The notes under the pieces: model-generated
What the model saw: only the letters and a program-made list of their open reading frames with translations
Told to the model about the DNA's origin: nothing
Database searches by the model: none
In this document: positions 7,585-16,600 of the stretch, piece after piece
Layout: every line of letters starts with the position of its first letter
Position numbering within the stretch: the first letter of the stretch is position 1
DNA from: Arthrobacter sp. CJ23
GTDB taxonomy: Bacteria; Actinomycetota; Actinomycetes; Actinomycetales; Micrococcaceae
DNA length: 64,000 nucleotides
NCBI RefSeq assembly: GCF_024741795.1
Contig: NZ_CP102950.1
Location: forward strand, 2,852,001 to 2,916,000
Direction of reading: 5' to 3'
Program-made: the position numbers and the translations under genes

Positions 7585-9840
7585 TTAGCCGCGTTCAAGG
7601 AACGCCTCCTTCTCGGGGTTCAAGTAGTCGTCGATGGCCGCGGCCAGCGTCTGGTGGTTCTGCAGTGCGGGGTCCTCGGCCACGAGCCGTTGGGCGTCGG
7701 CCCTGGCCCGCGCGATGATGTCCTCGTGCTCCAGCACGCGCAGGAGTTTCAGGGTGGAGCGGCCACCGGACTGTGAGGCGCCCAGGATGTCGCCCTCGCG
7801 GCGGAGCTTGAGGTCTTCCTGGGAGAGTTCGAAGCCGTCTGTGGTGGCCGCCACGGCGTCCAGGCGCCGGCGGCTCGGGTGGCCCGGCTCCAGCGTGGTC
7901 ACCAGCAGGCAGGTTCCGGGCAGCCCGCCACGGCCCACGCGGCCGCGCAGCTGGTGCAGCTGCGAGATGCCGAAGCGGTCGGCGTCCAGGATGACCATGA
8001 GCGTGGCGTTGTGGACGTCCACGCCCACTTCGATCACCGTGGTGGACACGAGCAGCTTGGTTTCGTTCGCGGCGAAGGAGGCCATGGTTTCGGTTTTGAG
8101 CGCGGGGTCCTGGCGGCCGTGCAGCGGCTCCACGCGGACGCCGTCGAGCACTGCTTCCTGCCGCAGGCTCTCCAGCACCGACGTCACGGAGGCGAGTTCG
8201 CGGGCGGAGCTCTCCTCCGCCAGCTCGGCGTCGCTGGGCTCGGCCTCGCCGGGGGTGAAGTCGCCGTCGTCGTCCGTACCGATCTTGGGGCACACCACAT
8301 AGACCTGGTGGCCGGCGTCGATCTCTTCCCGCGAACGTTTCCAGATCCGTTCCGCCCAGCCGGGGTTTTCGGCGAGCCCCACTACATGCGTGGAGATGGG
8401 CGCCCGGCCGGCCGGCAGCTCGTCCAGCACGGAGGTTTCGAGGTCGCCGAACACGGTCATGGCCACCGTGCGGGGAATGGGCGTGGCAGTCATGACAAGC
8501 AGGTGCGGCGGGCGGTTGGCTTTCGCGCGGAGGGCGTCGCGCTGTTCGACGCCGAAGCGGTGCTGCTCGTCCACCACGATCAGGCCCAGGTCCTGGAAGC
8601 TGGTCTTGTCGCTCAGCAGGGCGTGGGTGCCGATCACGATGCCGGCGTTCCCGGAGGCCGCGTCCAGCATGGCTTGCTTCCTGGTGGCCGTGGGCAGGGA
8701 ACCGGTCAGCAGGGTCAGCTGCACAGTATCCGGGCCGGCATCGCCGCCGAGCATCCCGGCGCCGCCGAAGATGCCGTCGCCGGCCAGCGGGCCCAGGGTG
8801 CGGCGGATGGAGTCGAAGTGCTGGGCCGCGAGGACCTCGGTGGGGGCCAGCAGGGCGGCCTGCCCGCCGGCGTCGACCACCTGGAGCATGGCGCGCAGGG
8901 CCACGATGGTCTTGCCGGAGCCCACCTCGCCCTGCAGCAGGCGGTTCATGGGGGTGTCCTGGGCGAGCTCTTCCGCGAGGGTCTTCCCGACGGCGGTCTG
9001 GCCGGCCGTGAGGATGAACGGCAGTTGCCGGTCAAATCGGGACAGGAGGCCCTCGGCGCGGGGCCGCCGGGCGGTTGCTTCCTCGGCCGCCAGCTGGGCG
9101 CGGCGCCGGGCCAGCGCCGTCTGCAAGACCAGCGCTTCCTGGTAGCGGAAGCGATCCTGCGCCCGCCGCCAGTCCCCGGCGGTCTCCGGCGAATGGATCA
9201 GTCGGTAGGCCTCGGCCACGGTCAGCAGGCCGTCGCGGGAGGCGATGGACTGCGGCAGTGGGTCATCGAGGGCGTCGAGGTCAACTGTTTGCAGCAAGGA
9301 CGTGATGACCTTGTGGATGGACCAGCTGGTGAGCTTTGCCGTGGCCGGGTAGACCGGGATGGGCATGACTGCGAGCTTCCCGGGGTCCAGCGATCCTTCG
9401 AGCTCAGGGTCTTCGTCCAGCAGCATGAAGTCCGGGTTGGTCAGGCCCAGGGATCCGCCGTAGCGGGTCACCTTGCCGGAGAACATGGCGCGGCGGCCGG
9501 GCTGCAGTTCGGCCTTGGCGCGGAAGCCGTTGAAGAAGCTGAGCTTGAGCGTTCCGGGCACATGGTTTCCGCCGGCGTCGTCGGTGACCACAACGTCCGT
9601 CAGGGAGCCCCGGCGGGCGCGCATCTGGCGGGTGGAGTTGGACAACACCCGGGCAATCAGGGTGACCTCCTCATCGAGCGGGATGTTGCTGATGGGAGTC
9701 AGTTCGCCGCGGCTCAGGTACCGGCGCGGAAAATAGTTCAGCAGGGCGCCTGCTGTCTTCAGCCCCAGGTGCTTTTCAATCACGGAAGCGGAGCGCTTGC
9801 CGATCCTGCGTTCGAGGGGCAGTTCCAGCTCAGAGTTCAT
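7585..9840 (-). CDS. recG: ATP-dependent DNA helicase RecG
   Basis: Branch-migrating helicase that remodels stalled replication forks and Holliday junctions. The 751-residue protein has an N-terminal wedge/OB domain (LNYFPRRYLSR, LKLSFFNGFRAK). Walker A is LLQGEVGSGKT, the DExH box is VVDEQHRFGVEQR, and motif III is VMTATPIPRT. The C-terminal RecG/Mfd element LHQLRGRVGRGG leads to LKLRREGDILGASQSG. The start is set at the ATG giving MNSELELPLER, 11 bases inside the end of the DAK2 gene. A longer reading up to 9891 has no support. Confidence 0.97.
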   Translation of the reverse strand: MNSELELPLERRIGKRSASVIEKHLGLKTAGALLNYFPRRYLSRGELTPISNIPLDEEVTLIARVLSNSTRQMRARRGSLTDVVVTDDAGGNHVPGTLKLSFFNGFRAKAELQPGRRAMFSGKVTRYGGSLGLTNPDFMLLDEDPELEGSLDPGKLAVMPIPVYPATAKLTSWSIHKVITSLLQTVDLDALDDPLPQSIASRDGLLTVAEAYRLIHSPETAGDWRRAQDRFRYQEALVLQTALARRRAQLAAEEATARRPRAEGLLSRFDRQLPFILTAGQTAVGKTLAEELAQDTPMNRLLQGEVGSGKTIVALRAMLQVVDAGGQAALLAPTEVLAAQHFDSIRRTLGPLAGDGIFGGAGMLGGDAGPDTVQLTLLTGSLPTATRKQAMLDAASGNAGIVIGTHALLSDKTSFQDLGLIVVDEQHRFGVEQRDALRAKANRPPHLLVMTATPIPRTVAMTVFGDLETSVLDELPAGRAPISTHVVGLAENPGWAERIWKRSREEIDAGHQVYVVCPKIGTDDDGDFTPGEAEPSDAELAEESSARELASVTSVLESLRQEAVLDGVRVEPLHGRQDPALKTETMASFAANETKLLVSTTVIEVGVDVHNATLMVILDADRFGISQLHQLRGRVGRGGLPGTCLLVTTLEPGHPSRRRLDAVAATTDGFELSQEDLKLRREGDILGASQSGGRSTLKLLRVLEHEDIIARARADAQRLVAEDPALQNHQTLAAAIDDYLNPEKEAFLERG

Positions 9841-10879
9841 GCCGGTGCTGGCCTGCGGTGGCGCCGGGCTCCGGATCGCGGGCCACGGCAAGCTGGCTGA
9901 TCTCGATGCCCGCGGGTTCGCCGAGGGAACGGATCAGCGCGACGGCGGGCTCCGGATCGCGGACGTGGACATGGACGCGCCAGCGATAGCTGGTCTCGGC
10001 CGTGGAATCGTCGTCATCGTGGCCGGCGGAGCTGCCCACCTGGCTCATGATGACGGAATCGCCCATTTCGTCCAGACGCTGCCGGAGGGTGGCCGCTGCC
10101 AGGGGCGAAAGGTTGATGGTGCACATGACTTCAACGCCGTCGTCGGCAGGCATCTGGGTGTGGATGTGCGGATCCTGCAGTTTGTAGCCGTGCAGACCCT
10201 CCAGGAGTTCATCCTGCAGTTCCTCGCCGAGCACAGCGGAGCGCAGGCAGTCCAGGACCAGCAGCATGCCCACGCCGCCGGCATCCACCACATGGGCGGC
10301 GTGCAGGGGCGCAAGTTCATCTTCGGTGCGGATGACGGCGGCCAGGGCGGCGTCCACCACGGCGTCCAAGGCCAGGCCCAGGGCGTGGTTGCTGTCGTCG
10401 CCGTTTTGCACGGTGTCCACGGCGCCGGCGGCCCGGGCCGCGGATTCGAGGACGGACAGCATGGTGCCGGGCACGGGATCGCTCAGTGCCGACCAGGCAC
10501 GGATCTGGGCACGGTTCAGGGCCGTGGCCAGCACGGAGGCGCTCAACCGTGACTTGCCTGCGAGGGGTTCGGCGACGGCGCACAAGAACACGGCAAACAG
10601 GGTGCCGGAGTTCCCCCGGGCCTGCTCCATGGCAGCCTGTCCGGCCTTGGCGAGGACCGCCCCGATATCGGTGCTGCCCTCGGTGCCTTCGGCCGTATCG
10701 CCGGAGAGCGCAAGCCGGGCCGCCCGGACGGTGAGGTACAGGTTGGTGCCGGTGTCGCCGTCGGCCACGGGGAAGATGTTGATGGCGTTGAGGCGGTCGC
10801 TGTGGTTGCCGAGCGTGGTCTCTGCCTTGCCCAGCCAGCGCCTCATCGCTTGCGCATTGGCAGCGATCTTAGTCTGCAA
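9830..10879 (-). CDS. DAK2-domain protein (dihydroxyacetone-kinase-like phosphatase domain, FakA-type N-terminus)
   Basis: Contains the DAK2 nucleotide-binding signature HSDRLNAINIFPVADGDTGTN followed by GNSGTLFAVFL, as in DhaL and FakA. The C-terminal half is a regulatory-type domain of DUF1949/FakA style and is poorly conserved. In many firmicutes and actinobacteria such proteins phosphorylate fatty acids with a partner FakB; no FakB-like gene is in view. The start is ambiguous. TTG at 10879 overlaps the thiL end by 11 bases and gives family-like residues before RRWLGKAE; ATG at 10846 is the shorter option. It sits between thiL and recG, the usual actinobacterial position. Confidence 0.85.
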   Translation of the reverse strand: MQTKIAANAQAMRRWLGKAETTLGNHSDRLNAINIFPVADGDTGTNLYLTVRAARLALSGDTAEGTEGSTDIGAVLAKAGQAAMEQARGNSGTLFAVFLCAVAEPLAGKSRLSASVLATALNRAQIRAWSALSDPVPGTMLSVLESAARAAGAVDTVQNGDDSNHALGLALDAVVDAALAAVIRTEDELAPLHAAHVVDAGGVGMLLVLDCLRSAVLGEELQDELLEGLHGYKLQDPHIHTQMPADDGVEVMCTINLSPLAAATLRQRLDEMGDSVIMSQVGSSAGHDDDDSTAETSYRWRVHVHVRDPEPAVALIRSLGEPAGIEISQLAVARDPEPGATAGQHRHEL

Positions 10880-11882
10880 AGTGATCCCATCCCACGGTGT
10901 CTGCGGCCAGCCCCGCCATGGTGACGCCACTGCGCCCGTCATCGGCAACGGCCTGAACCGAGCCTATCGCAGTGAAGCCCTCCGGCAGCTGAATTCCGGC
11001 TGGGAACGTGGCCAGGAGGCCGTGGTCCTCTCCCCCGCCGAGCACCCAGGCCATGGGGTCAGCTGCCAGGACGTCGGAGGCTGCACTCAGCGCCTCGGCA
11101 AGGGGTTTCAGCGCTGCGGGATCAAGGTCGAGCACCACGCCGCTGGCGGCGGCGAGGCGGCCGCCGTCGCGCATCAGGCCGTCGGAAACGTCCATCAAGG
11201 CGGTGGCGCCGGCTCGGGCGGCGAGGGGCCCGGCCGCGAGGGGCGGCACCGGCCGGCACTGGCTGTCCATGAGCTGCCGCTGTTCGGTGGTGAGCGAGCC
11301 TGCCGGGATGGAAGACTCGAGCAGGGCAAGCCCTGCCGCTGCGCGTCCGACCGTTCCCGCCAGGGCCAGCGTGTCCCCGGGCCGGGCGCCGGAGCGCAGT
11401 ACCGGTGGGCGGCCGTCCAGGGTCCCGACGACGGCGACCGTCACCGCGATCTCGCGGCCGCGTCCCAGGTCTCCGCCTGCGACGGAGCAGTCGGCGGCCC
11501 CGAGCCCGATGATTCCGGCGGTCAGGCCGTCGGCGAAGCCTTCGACCCATTCGACCGGGGTGCCCGGCGGCATGGTCAGGCTGACCACCAGGGACGTGGC
11601 CCGGCCGCCCATGGCATTGATGTCGCTGAGGTTCTGCGCGGCGGACTTCCACCCGACGTCATATCCGGTGGTCCGGTAGCCGTTGTTCCACTCAAGGCGG
11701 AAGTCCTGGTCCTGGGTCTGGGTGTCGATGGAAATCAGGGTCCGGCCGTCCGGGGCGGCGACCAGCGCGGCATCGTCCCCCGGGCCCAGCAGGATGCCGG
11801 GACTGTGGTTCAGGCGCGGGAAGATGCGGGCAAGGAGCTGGGACTCGGAGAGTTCGGCGACGGTCAACTGTTCATCGGGCAC
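10869..11882 (-). CDS. thiL: Thiamine-monophosphate kinase
   Basis: Phosphorylates thiamine monophosphate to thiamine diphosphate. The 337-residue protein has ILLGPGDDAALV near residue 30, the metal-binding LSDINAMGG near residue 87, VGTLDGRPPVLRSGARPGD, and the C-terminal DVSDGLMRD and GGGEDHGLL motifs of the AIR synthase/ThiL superfamily. It is downstream of the LCP gene (29-base gap) and overlaps the DAK2 gene, so LCP-thiL-DAK2-recG-rsmD form one likely transcript. Confidence 0.96.
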   Translation of the reverse strand: MPDEQLTVAELSESQLLARIFPRLNHSPGILLGPGDDAALVAAPDGRTLISIDTQTQDQDFRLEWNNGYRTTGYDVGWKSAAQNLSDINAMGGRATSLVVSLTMPPGTPVEWVEGFADGLTAGIIGLGAADCSVAGGDLGRGREIAVTVAVVGTLDGRPPVLRSGARPGDTLALAGTVGRAAAGLALLESSIPAGSLTTEQRQLMDSQCRPVPPLAAGPLAARAGATALMDVSDGLMRDGGRLAAASGVVLDLDPAALKPLAEALSAASDVLAADPMAWVLGGGEDHGLLATFPAGIQLPEGFTAIGSVQAVADDGRSGVTMAGLAADTVGWDHFAD

Positions 11883-11911
11883 GCGTCTACGCTATCGCTT
11901 GGGGCCGACAT

Positions 11912-12967
11912 TCAAGCATCCTGGCCCGCGGCGGCCAGGTACTGGCCGAGGGTGTCGGCCTTCAATGCCGCGCCCACGGCATCGATGGCGGCCTGGTCCG
12001 GGACCACGATGGACTGTCCGTCCAGCGACCACCCGGTGCCGCTGTTCGGGAGGGTGAAGCTCTCCATGTCAGCGGAGCGGACGTTGCGTAGTTCGATGAC
12101 GAGCCGGCCCACTGCGACCGAGTCCAAGGATCTATCGACGGTAAGGAACGGCGACACCCCGTCGACGATCGTGCTGATCCTGGCCGGGTTGGAAAGGGTC
12201 TCAGCCGTCAGGAGTTTGCCCATGACGGCTTTCAGGAAGAGCTGCTGGTTCCTGACCCGCTGGTAGTCGCCGTCGGCAAAGGCATATCGCTCCCGCACGA
12301 ACACCAGGGCCTTGTCACCGCTGAGCAACTGCGTGCCGGCAGCGAAGTCGAAGCCCGTCGCCGAGAAGGCAATCGGAACATCCACCTCCACGCCGCCCAA
12401 CGCGTCGGTCATCGATTTGAAGCCCTCGAAGTCGAGGATCGCCACATGGTCCACGGGCACGTCCAGGATTCCCTCAACCGTCTGGACCACCAGCGGGATG
12501 CCGCCGTAGGCCATGGCAGCGTTGATCTTGGCCTCGCCGTGGCCGGGGATCTGCACCCAGGTATCGCGCATGATGGACATGATGTAGATGTTGCGGCGGT
12601 CCGCCGGCACATGCACCAGCATCATCGAATCCGAACGCTGGTCCGAGGCGCCGGCCTGCTCTGCCGCATCCAGGGCGGCCGGGCGGGCGTCACTGCCCAG
12701 GACCAGGATGTTCATGGCCGCGCCGCCGTTGGGCAGCGCAGGCTTGGCAGGACGGACCGCAGGCTCAGGGAAGGCGTTCTCGATCTTCTGCGTCTTGGTG
12801 TCGTAGCTGTGGGCGAGGCCTGCAAGATAAACGCCGACGACGGCGGCCCCTGCCAGCAGCACGGCAGCCAGCCCGCCCACTACGCCCCGGAAGAACCTCC
12901 GTCCGTGGCCTGCCCTTGCCGGCCGTGCCTCGAATTCGTCACCAGCGCGTTCGCGTTCCCGGCCCAA
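11912..12967 (-). CDS. LytR-CpsA-Psr (LCP) family cell-wall polymer ligase
   Basis: Membrane enzyme that attaches undecaprenyl-linked glycopolymers to peptidoglycan. A basic N-terminus (GRRFFRGVVGG) is followed by one transmembrane helix. The extracellular LCP domain then shows NILVLGSDAR, IMSIMRDTWVQIPGHGEAKI and FVRERYAFADGDYQRVRNQQ, with the conserved arginines and aspartates that hold the pyrophosphate. The start is set at TTG 12967, which has AAGGAAG at good spacing. The upstream GTG at 13000 would leave only 14 bases to the divergent DUF3515 start. Confidence 0.9.
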   Translation of the reverse strand: MGRERERAGDEFEARPARAGHGRRFFRGVVGGLAAVLLAGAAVVGVYLAGLAHSYDTKTQKIENAFPEPAVRPAKPALPNGGAAMNILVLGSDARPAALDAAEQAGASDQRSDSMMLVHVPADRRNIYIMSIMRDTWVQIPGHGEAKINAAMAYGGIPLVVQTVEGILDVPVDHVAILDFEGFKSMTDALGGVEVDVPIAFSATGFDFAAGTQLLSGDKALVFVRERYAFADGDYQRVRNQQLFLKAVMGKLLTAETLSNPARISTIVDGVSPFLTVDRSLDSVAVGRLVIELRNVRSADMESFTLPNSGTGWSLDGQSIVVPDQAAIDAVGAALKADTLGQYLAAAGQDA

Positions 12968-13014
12968 GTTTCTTCCTTCCAGTCCGCTTCCGAACTCCAC
13001 GATAGGCTGGACGG

Positions 13015-13518
13015 ATGCAACAAATGAGATCCGCCGTGTACATCCGCGCCCTTTGTTCTGTGTCAGCCGCGGCCGTATCGCTCCTGGTTCTCAGCGGCTG
13101 CTCCCCGGCCGTGGATGTCGCCGCCGCCGGCGACGCCGCGAATCCGGCCTGCGCTCCCATGATGGTGGCACTCCCCGACTCGATCGGCGACGCCGCCCGG
13201 CGGAAGACCAACAGCCAGGCAACGGCGGCCTGGGGCGACCCTTCGCAGGTGATCCTGCGGTGCGGCGTCAACGTTCCCGGCCCCACCACGGACCGCTGCG
13301 TGAGCGTCAATGACGTCGACTGGGTCATCAAGGAGGGCGAGCCGTTCTGGACACTGACCACCTACGGCCGCGAACCGGCCACTGAAATCCTGATGGACGT
13401 GGACAAGATCAGTTCGGCAACGGTGCTGGCCGACCTCTCCGCAGCAGCGGGCAAGATCAAGGCCACCAGAAACTGCGTGGGCCTGGGAGACGTCCAGAAG
13501 CTGCCGAGCAGCAAGTAG
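13015..13518 (+). CDS. DUF3515 family lipoprotein
   Basis: Predicted lipoprotein of 167 residues. The signal peptide has the lipobox LSGC at about residues 26-29. The mature part matches the DUF3515 pattern found next to ddl and thiL in actinobacteria: CAPMMVALPDSIGD, then WGDPSQVILRCGV and a conserved central tryptophan. Three further cysteines (CGV, RCVSV, NCVG) may form a disulfide. Function is unknown. It is divergent from the LCP gene and convergent with ddl, from which a hairpin separates it. Confidence 0.85.
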   Translation: MQQMRSAVYIRALCSVSAAAVSLLVLSGCSPAVDVAAAGDAANPACAPMMVALPDSIGDAARRKTNSQATAAWGDPSQVILRCGVNVPGPTTDRCVSVNDVDWVIKEGEPFWTLTTYGREPATEILMDVDKISSATVLADLSAAAGKIKATRNCVGLGDVQKLPSSK

Positions 13519-13542
13519 CCGAATCGCCTCCTGCCGGACAGC

Positions 13543-13566
13543 GCCCGACGGCCACCGCCGTCGGGC
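13543..13566. terminator. GC-rich hairpin between DUF3515 and ddl
   Basis: Perfect 10-bp stem GCCCGACGGC / GCCGTCGGGC around the loop CACC, placed between two convergent genes. It has no T-run, so it is a stem-type bidirectional terminator by position. The same stem sequence recurs at 30104 and 36883. Confidence 0.7.
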
Positions 13567-13583
13567 TGTCGACAGGGCTGCCG

Positions 13584-14720
13584 TCAGCGCAGGCCGGTCT
13601 TCCGGTTCAACGCAAGGTAGATCAGTTCGTCGATCAGCTTGGCGTAGGGCAAGCCTGACGCCGCCCACATCTGCGGGTACATGCTCTTGGGCGTGAAGCC
13701 GGGCATCGTGTTGATCTCATTGATGATGAGCTCGCCGTCGGGCGTGTAGAAGAAGTCCACCCGGCTCAGGCCCTCGGCGCCGACGGCGTCGAACGCCTGA
13801 GCGGCAAGCTCGCGGACCCGGGCAATGGCCTCCTCCGGCATGTCCGCCGGGCAGCTCAGGGCAGCGGCGCCGTCCTCGACGTACTTGGCGTTGAAGTCGT
13901 AGAACTCGTGCTCGCCTGCCGCGACGGCGATCTCGCCCGGCATGGACGTGCGCGGGGCTTCCGTGCCACGGCCTTCCAGCACGGCGCACTCGATCTCGCG
14001 GCCCACAATCCCGGCCTCGATGACCAGTTTGAGGTCGTGCCGGCGGGCCTCTTCGATGGCGGCGTCCAGGCCGGCCATGGAGTCCACCTTGGAGATGCCC
14101 ATCGACGAGCCCGCACGCGCCGGCTTGACGAAGACCGGGAAGCCCAGCCGGTCCACGCGCTTGCGCACGGCCTCGGCGTCGTTGCTCCACTCACGGTCGG
14201 TCACGGCGATGTACGGCCCCACGGCCAGCCCGGCGGCCTCGAAGACCACCTTCATGAAGTGCTTGTCCATGCCCACGGCGGAGGCCAGCACGCCGGCACC
14301 CACGTAACGCGTGTCCGAGAGCTCCAGGAGCCCCTGGATGGTGCCGTCCTCGCCCCAGGGGCCGTGCAGGAGCGGAAAGACGACGTCCACCGAGCCGAGT
14401 TCCTGCGGAACCGCGTTCGGTTCCGTGACGATCAGCTGGTGCGCGCCGCCGATTTCGGCGAGCGTGACGGTCTTGCCCGACGGCGCCACCTCCGGCAGTG
14501 AGGCAGAGCTTAGTGACCACTGGCTGGTGTCGCCGGAGGCGAGCACCCACTGGCCGGACTTCGCGATGCCGATGGGGACGACGTCGTACTTGCTTTTGTC
14601 GATGGCGCCCATGACGCCGGCGGCGGTCACGCAGCTGACGGCGTGCTCACTGGAGCGGCCGCCGAACAGCACGGCCACACGAGGGCGGCGGACGGCGTCG
14701 GGAGTGGTTTCTTCGGTCAC
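13584..14720 (-). CDS. ddl: D-alanine--D-alanine ligase
   Basis: ATP-grasp enzyme that makes D-Ala-D-Ala for the peptidoglycan stem peptide. The 378-residue protein shows VLFGGRSSEHAVS (HExxVS-like substrate loop), LLHGPWGEDGTIQGLLE, the ATP-grasp stretch FPVFVKPARAGSSMGISKV, and the metal/D-Ala site FFYTPDGELIINEINTMPGF. The sequence is of the D-Ala-D-Ala type rather than VanA type by overall pattern, as judged by eye. It is the last gene of the murA-plsC-gpsA-ddl operon, starting 2 bases after the gpsA stop. Confidence 0.96.
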   Translation of the reverse strand: MTEETTPDAVRRPRVAVLFGGRSSEHAVSCVTAAGVMGAIDKSKYDVVPIGIAKSGQWVLASGDTSQWSLSSASLPEVAPSGKTVTLAEIGGAHQLIVTEPNAVPQELGSVDVVFPLLHGPWGEDGTIQGLLELSDTRYVGAGVLASAVGMDKHFMKVVFEAAGLAVGPYIAVTDREWSNDAEAVRKRVDRLGFPVFVKPARAGSSMGISKVDSMAGLDAAIEEARRHDLKLVIEAGIVGREIECAVLEGRGTEAPRTSMPGEIAVAAGEHEFYDFNAKYVEDGAAALSCPADMPEEAIARVRELAAQAFDAVGAEGLSRVDFFYTPDGELIINEINTMPGFTPKSMYPQMWAASGLPYAKLIDELIYLALNRKTGLR

Positions 14721-14722
14721 GG

Positions 14723-15763
14723 TCAGTAATCGCCTTCGGACTTCAGGGCCCGGGCCAGCAAACGCGGCCCGAGGTCATCAACGGACATTTTGCCTTCGAG
14801 GACGGCCACGACGGCGGCCGTAATGGGCATCTCGACGCCCAGCTTGCCGGCCAGCTCATGGACGGCGTGGCCGGACTTGATGCCTTCGGCGGTCTGCGTC
14901 ATGTGCTGCGTGACCTGCTCCAGGGTGAGGCCTTCGCCCAGCAGCCGGCCCGCGGTGTGGTTGCGGGACAGCGGCGAGGAGCAGGTTGCCACGAGGTCGC
15001 CCAGGCCCGCGAGGCCGGCCATGGTGTGCGCTTCGCCGCCCAGCGCCAGGGCCAGGCGCGAGGTTTCGGCCAGGCCGCGCGTGATGACGGAGGCCTTGGT
15101 GTTGTCGCCCATCTGCTTGCCTTCGCAGATTCCGACGGCGAGGGCGATGACGTTCTTGACGATGCCGCCGATTTCCACGCCCACCACATCGGTGCTGGTG
15201 TACGGGCGGAAGTACGGGGCCGTGCAGCAGACGGCGATGGACACCGCGGTGGCCTCGTCGCTGCAGGCTACCACGGACGCCGTCGGTTGTTCCATGGCGA
15301 TTTCCATCGCCAGGTTGGGCCCGGAGACCACCGCGACGCGATCCGCCGGGATGTCGAATTCCTCGGCAATGACTTCGCTCATGCGTGCGTCCGTGCCGAG
15401 CTCGAGACCCTTCATCAGGGAAACCACCACGGCGCCGGGCGCCAGCAGCGGCTTCCATTCGCTCAGCTGGGCACGAAGGGACTGGGCCGGGACGGCGAGG
15501 ATGACGATGCCCGCGCCGTTCAGGACCTCGGCGACGTCGGTGGAGGCCGTGATGCAGTCCGGCAGCTCAGTGTCCTTGAGGTACTGCTCGTTGCGGTGCT
15601 TGGTGTTGATCTGCTCCACCACTTCGGCGCGGCGGCCCCAGATCCGGATGCTCCGTTCACTGCCGGCAGCGGCAGCGGCGTCCGCGAGGACCTTCGCGAA
15701 CGTGGTGCCCCAGGACCCTGCACCGAGCACGGCAATGGCTGATTGGCTGTGTGTGGCCGTCAT
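14723..15763 (-). CDS. gpsA: Glycerol-3-phosphate dehydrogenase [NAD(P)+]
   Basis: Reduces dihydroxyacetone phosphate to sn-glycerol-3-phosphate for phospholipid synthesis. The 346-residue protein has the N-terminal Rossmann motif VLGAGSWGTTFAKVLAD and SLMKGLE. The catalytic-domain segments GGIVKNVIALAVGICEG (with the catalytic lysine) and GLGDLVATCSSPLSRNHTAG follow. Its start overlaps the plsC stop by 4 bases, so the acyl acceptor and the acyltransferase are made from one message. Confidence 0.96.
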   Translation of the reverse strand: MTATHSQSAIAVLGAGSWGTTFAKVLADAAAAAGSERSIRIWGRRAEVVEQINTKHRNEQYLKDTELPDCITASTDVAEVLNGAGIVILAVPAQSLRAQLSEWKPLLAPGAVVVSLMKGLELGTDARMSEVIAEEFDIPADRVAVVSGPNLAMEIAMEQPTASVVACSDEATAVSIAVCCTAPYFRPYTSTDVVGVEIGGIVKNVIALAVGICEGKQMGDNTKASVITRGLAETSRLALALGGEAHTMAGLAGLGDLVATCSSPLSRNHTAGRLLGEGLTLEQVTQHMTQTAEGIKSGHAVHELAGKLGVEMPITAAVVAVLEGKMSVDDLGPRLLARALKSEGDY

Positions 15764-16587
15764 TTGGGGCCGTCCTGACCGGGGTCGGTTTCGTCCTTGG
15801 GTGCGCCGCCCGGCGCGTCCGGGCCGGCGGCGCTAGCGGCGCTAGCGGCGCCCCTCTCCATGAAACGTCCGTGCTTGGACTGCTTGTGGGCCGCGGGATC
15901 CCAGCGCTCAGCCGGGGGTTCTTCGCCGCGCAAGGTGGCCAGGAGTGCGGTGATGGCATCCATGATCACATCCGTCGCTTCCGTCAGCGTGGCCCGGTCC
16001 ATGGGCCTGCCCTCAAAGGCGCTCAGGTCCACGGGCTCCCCCACCAGGATGCGCGAGGTCTTGCGCGGGAAGATGTGGAAGCGCTTGGCGTAGCGGGGAA
16101 AGACCTCCTGCGCGCCCCAGTGCGCGATCGGGACCACCGGGGCCCCGGTCTGGATGGCCAGGCGTGCCGCACCGGTGTGGCCCTTCATCGGCCACAGATC
16201 CGGGTCCCGGGTGAGGGTGCCCTCCGGGTAGATGATGATGGCGCCTCCGGCGTCCACCACGCTCTGGGCGGCCTGCAGCGAACGGTTCGCCCCCGCCGTC
16301 GAGCGTTCCACCGGGATCTGGTTGGTGGCGCGCAGCAAGGCACCCACAACGGGAGCCTTGAACAGACCCGCCTTGGCCAGGAAGTGCGGCGGGCGCTTCA
16401 TGTTGTACAGCATGTGCCCCACCACCACGGGGTCGATCTCGGTGCAGTGGTTCGGTGCCGCGATGAAGCCTCCGGCGGGAAGCTTGTCAGTGCCTTCCCA
16501 TTTCTTGGCCATGAGGATGTTCATCAGCGGACGCGCGAGCCCTGCGAGCAGCGCGAACATGGCACGGCTCTTGGCCGATTCCTTCAA
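15760..16587 (-). CDS. 1-acyl-sn-glycerol-3-phosphate acyltransferase (PlsC family)
   Basis: Membrane-associated acyltransferase of phosphatidic acid synthesis, 275 residues. The catalytic NHx4D motif is in FIAAPNHCTEIDPVV (about residues 43-57). Block III is IIIYPEGTLTRDPDLWPMKG, which also holds the phosphate-binding residues. The C-terminus beyond about residue 225 is low-complexity and carries an Ala-rich repeat (AASAASAAG). It lies between murA and gpsA and overlaps the latter, which fits glycerophospholipid synthesis. Confidence 0.9.
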   Translation of the reverse strand: MKESAKSRAMFALLAGLARPLMNILMAKKWEGTDKLPAGGFIAAPNHCTEIDPVVVGHMLYNMKRPPHFLAKAGLFKAPVVGALLRATNQIPVERSTAGANRSLQAAQSVVDAGGAIIIYPEGTLTRDPDLWPMKGHTGAARLAIQTGAPVVPIAHWGAQEVFPRYAKRFHIFPRKTSRILVGEPVDLSAFEGRPMDRATLTEATDVIMDAITALLATLRGEEPPAERWDPAAHKQSKHGRFMERGAASAASAAGPDAPGGAPKDETDPGQDGPK

Positions 16588-16600
16588 GGAGGTCCCCCGT

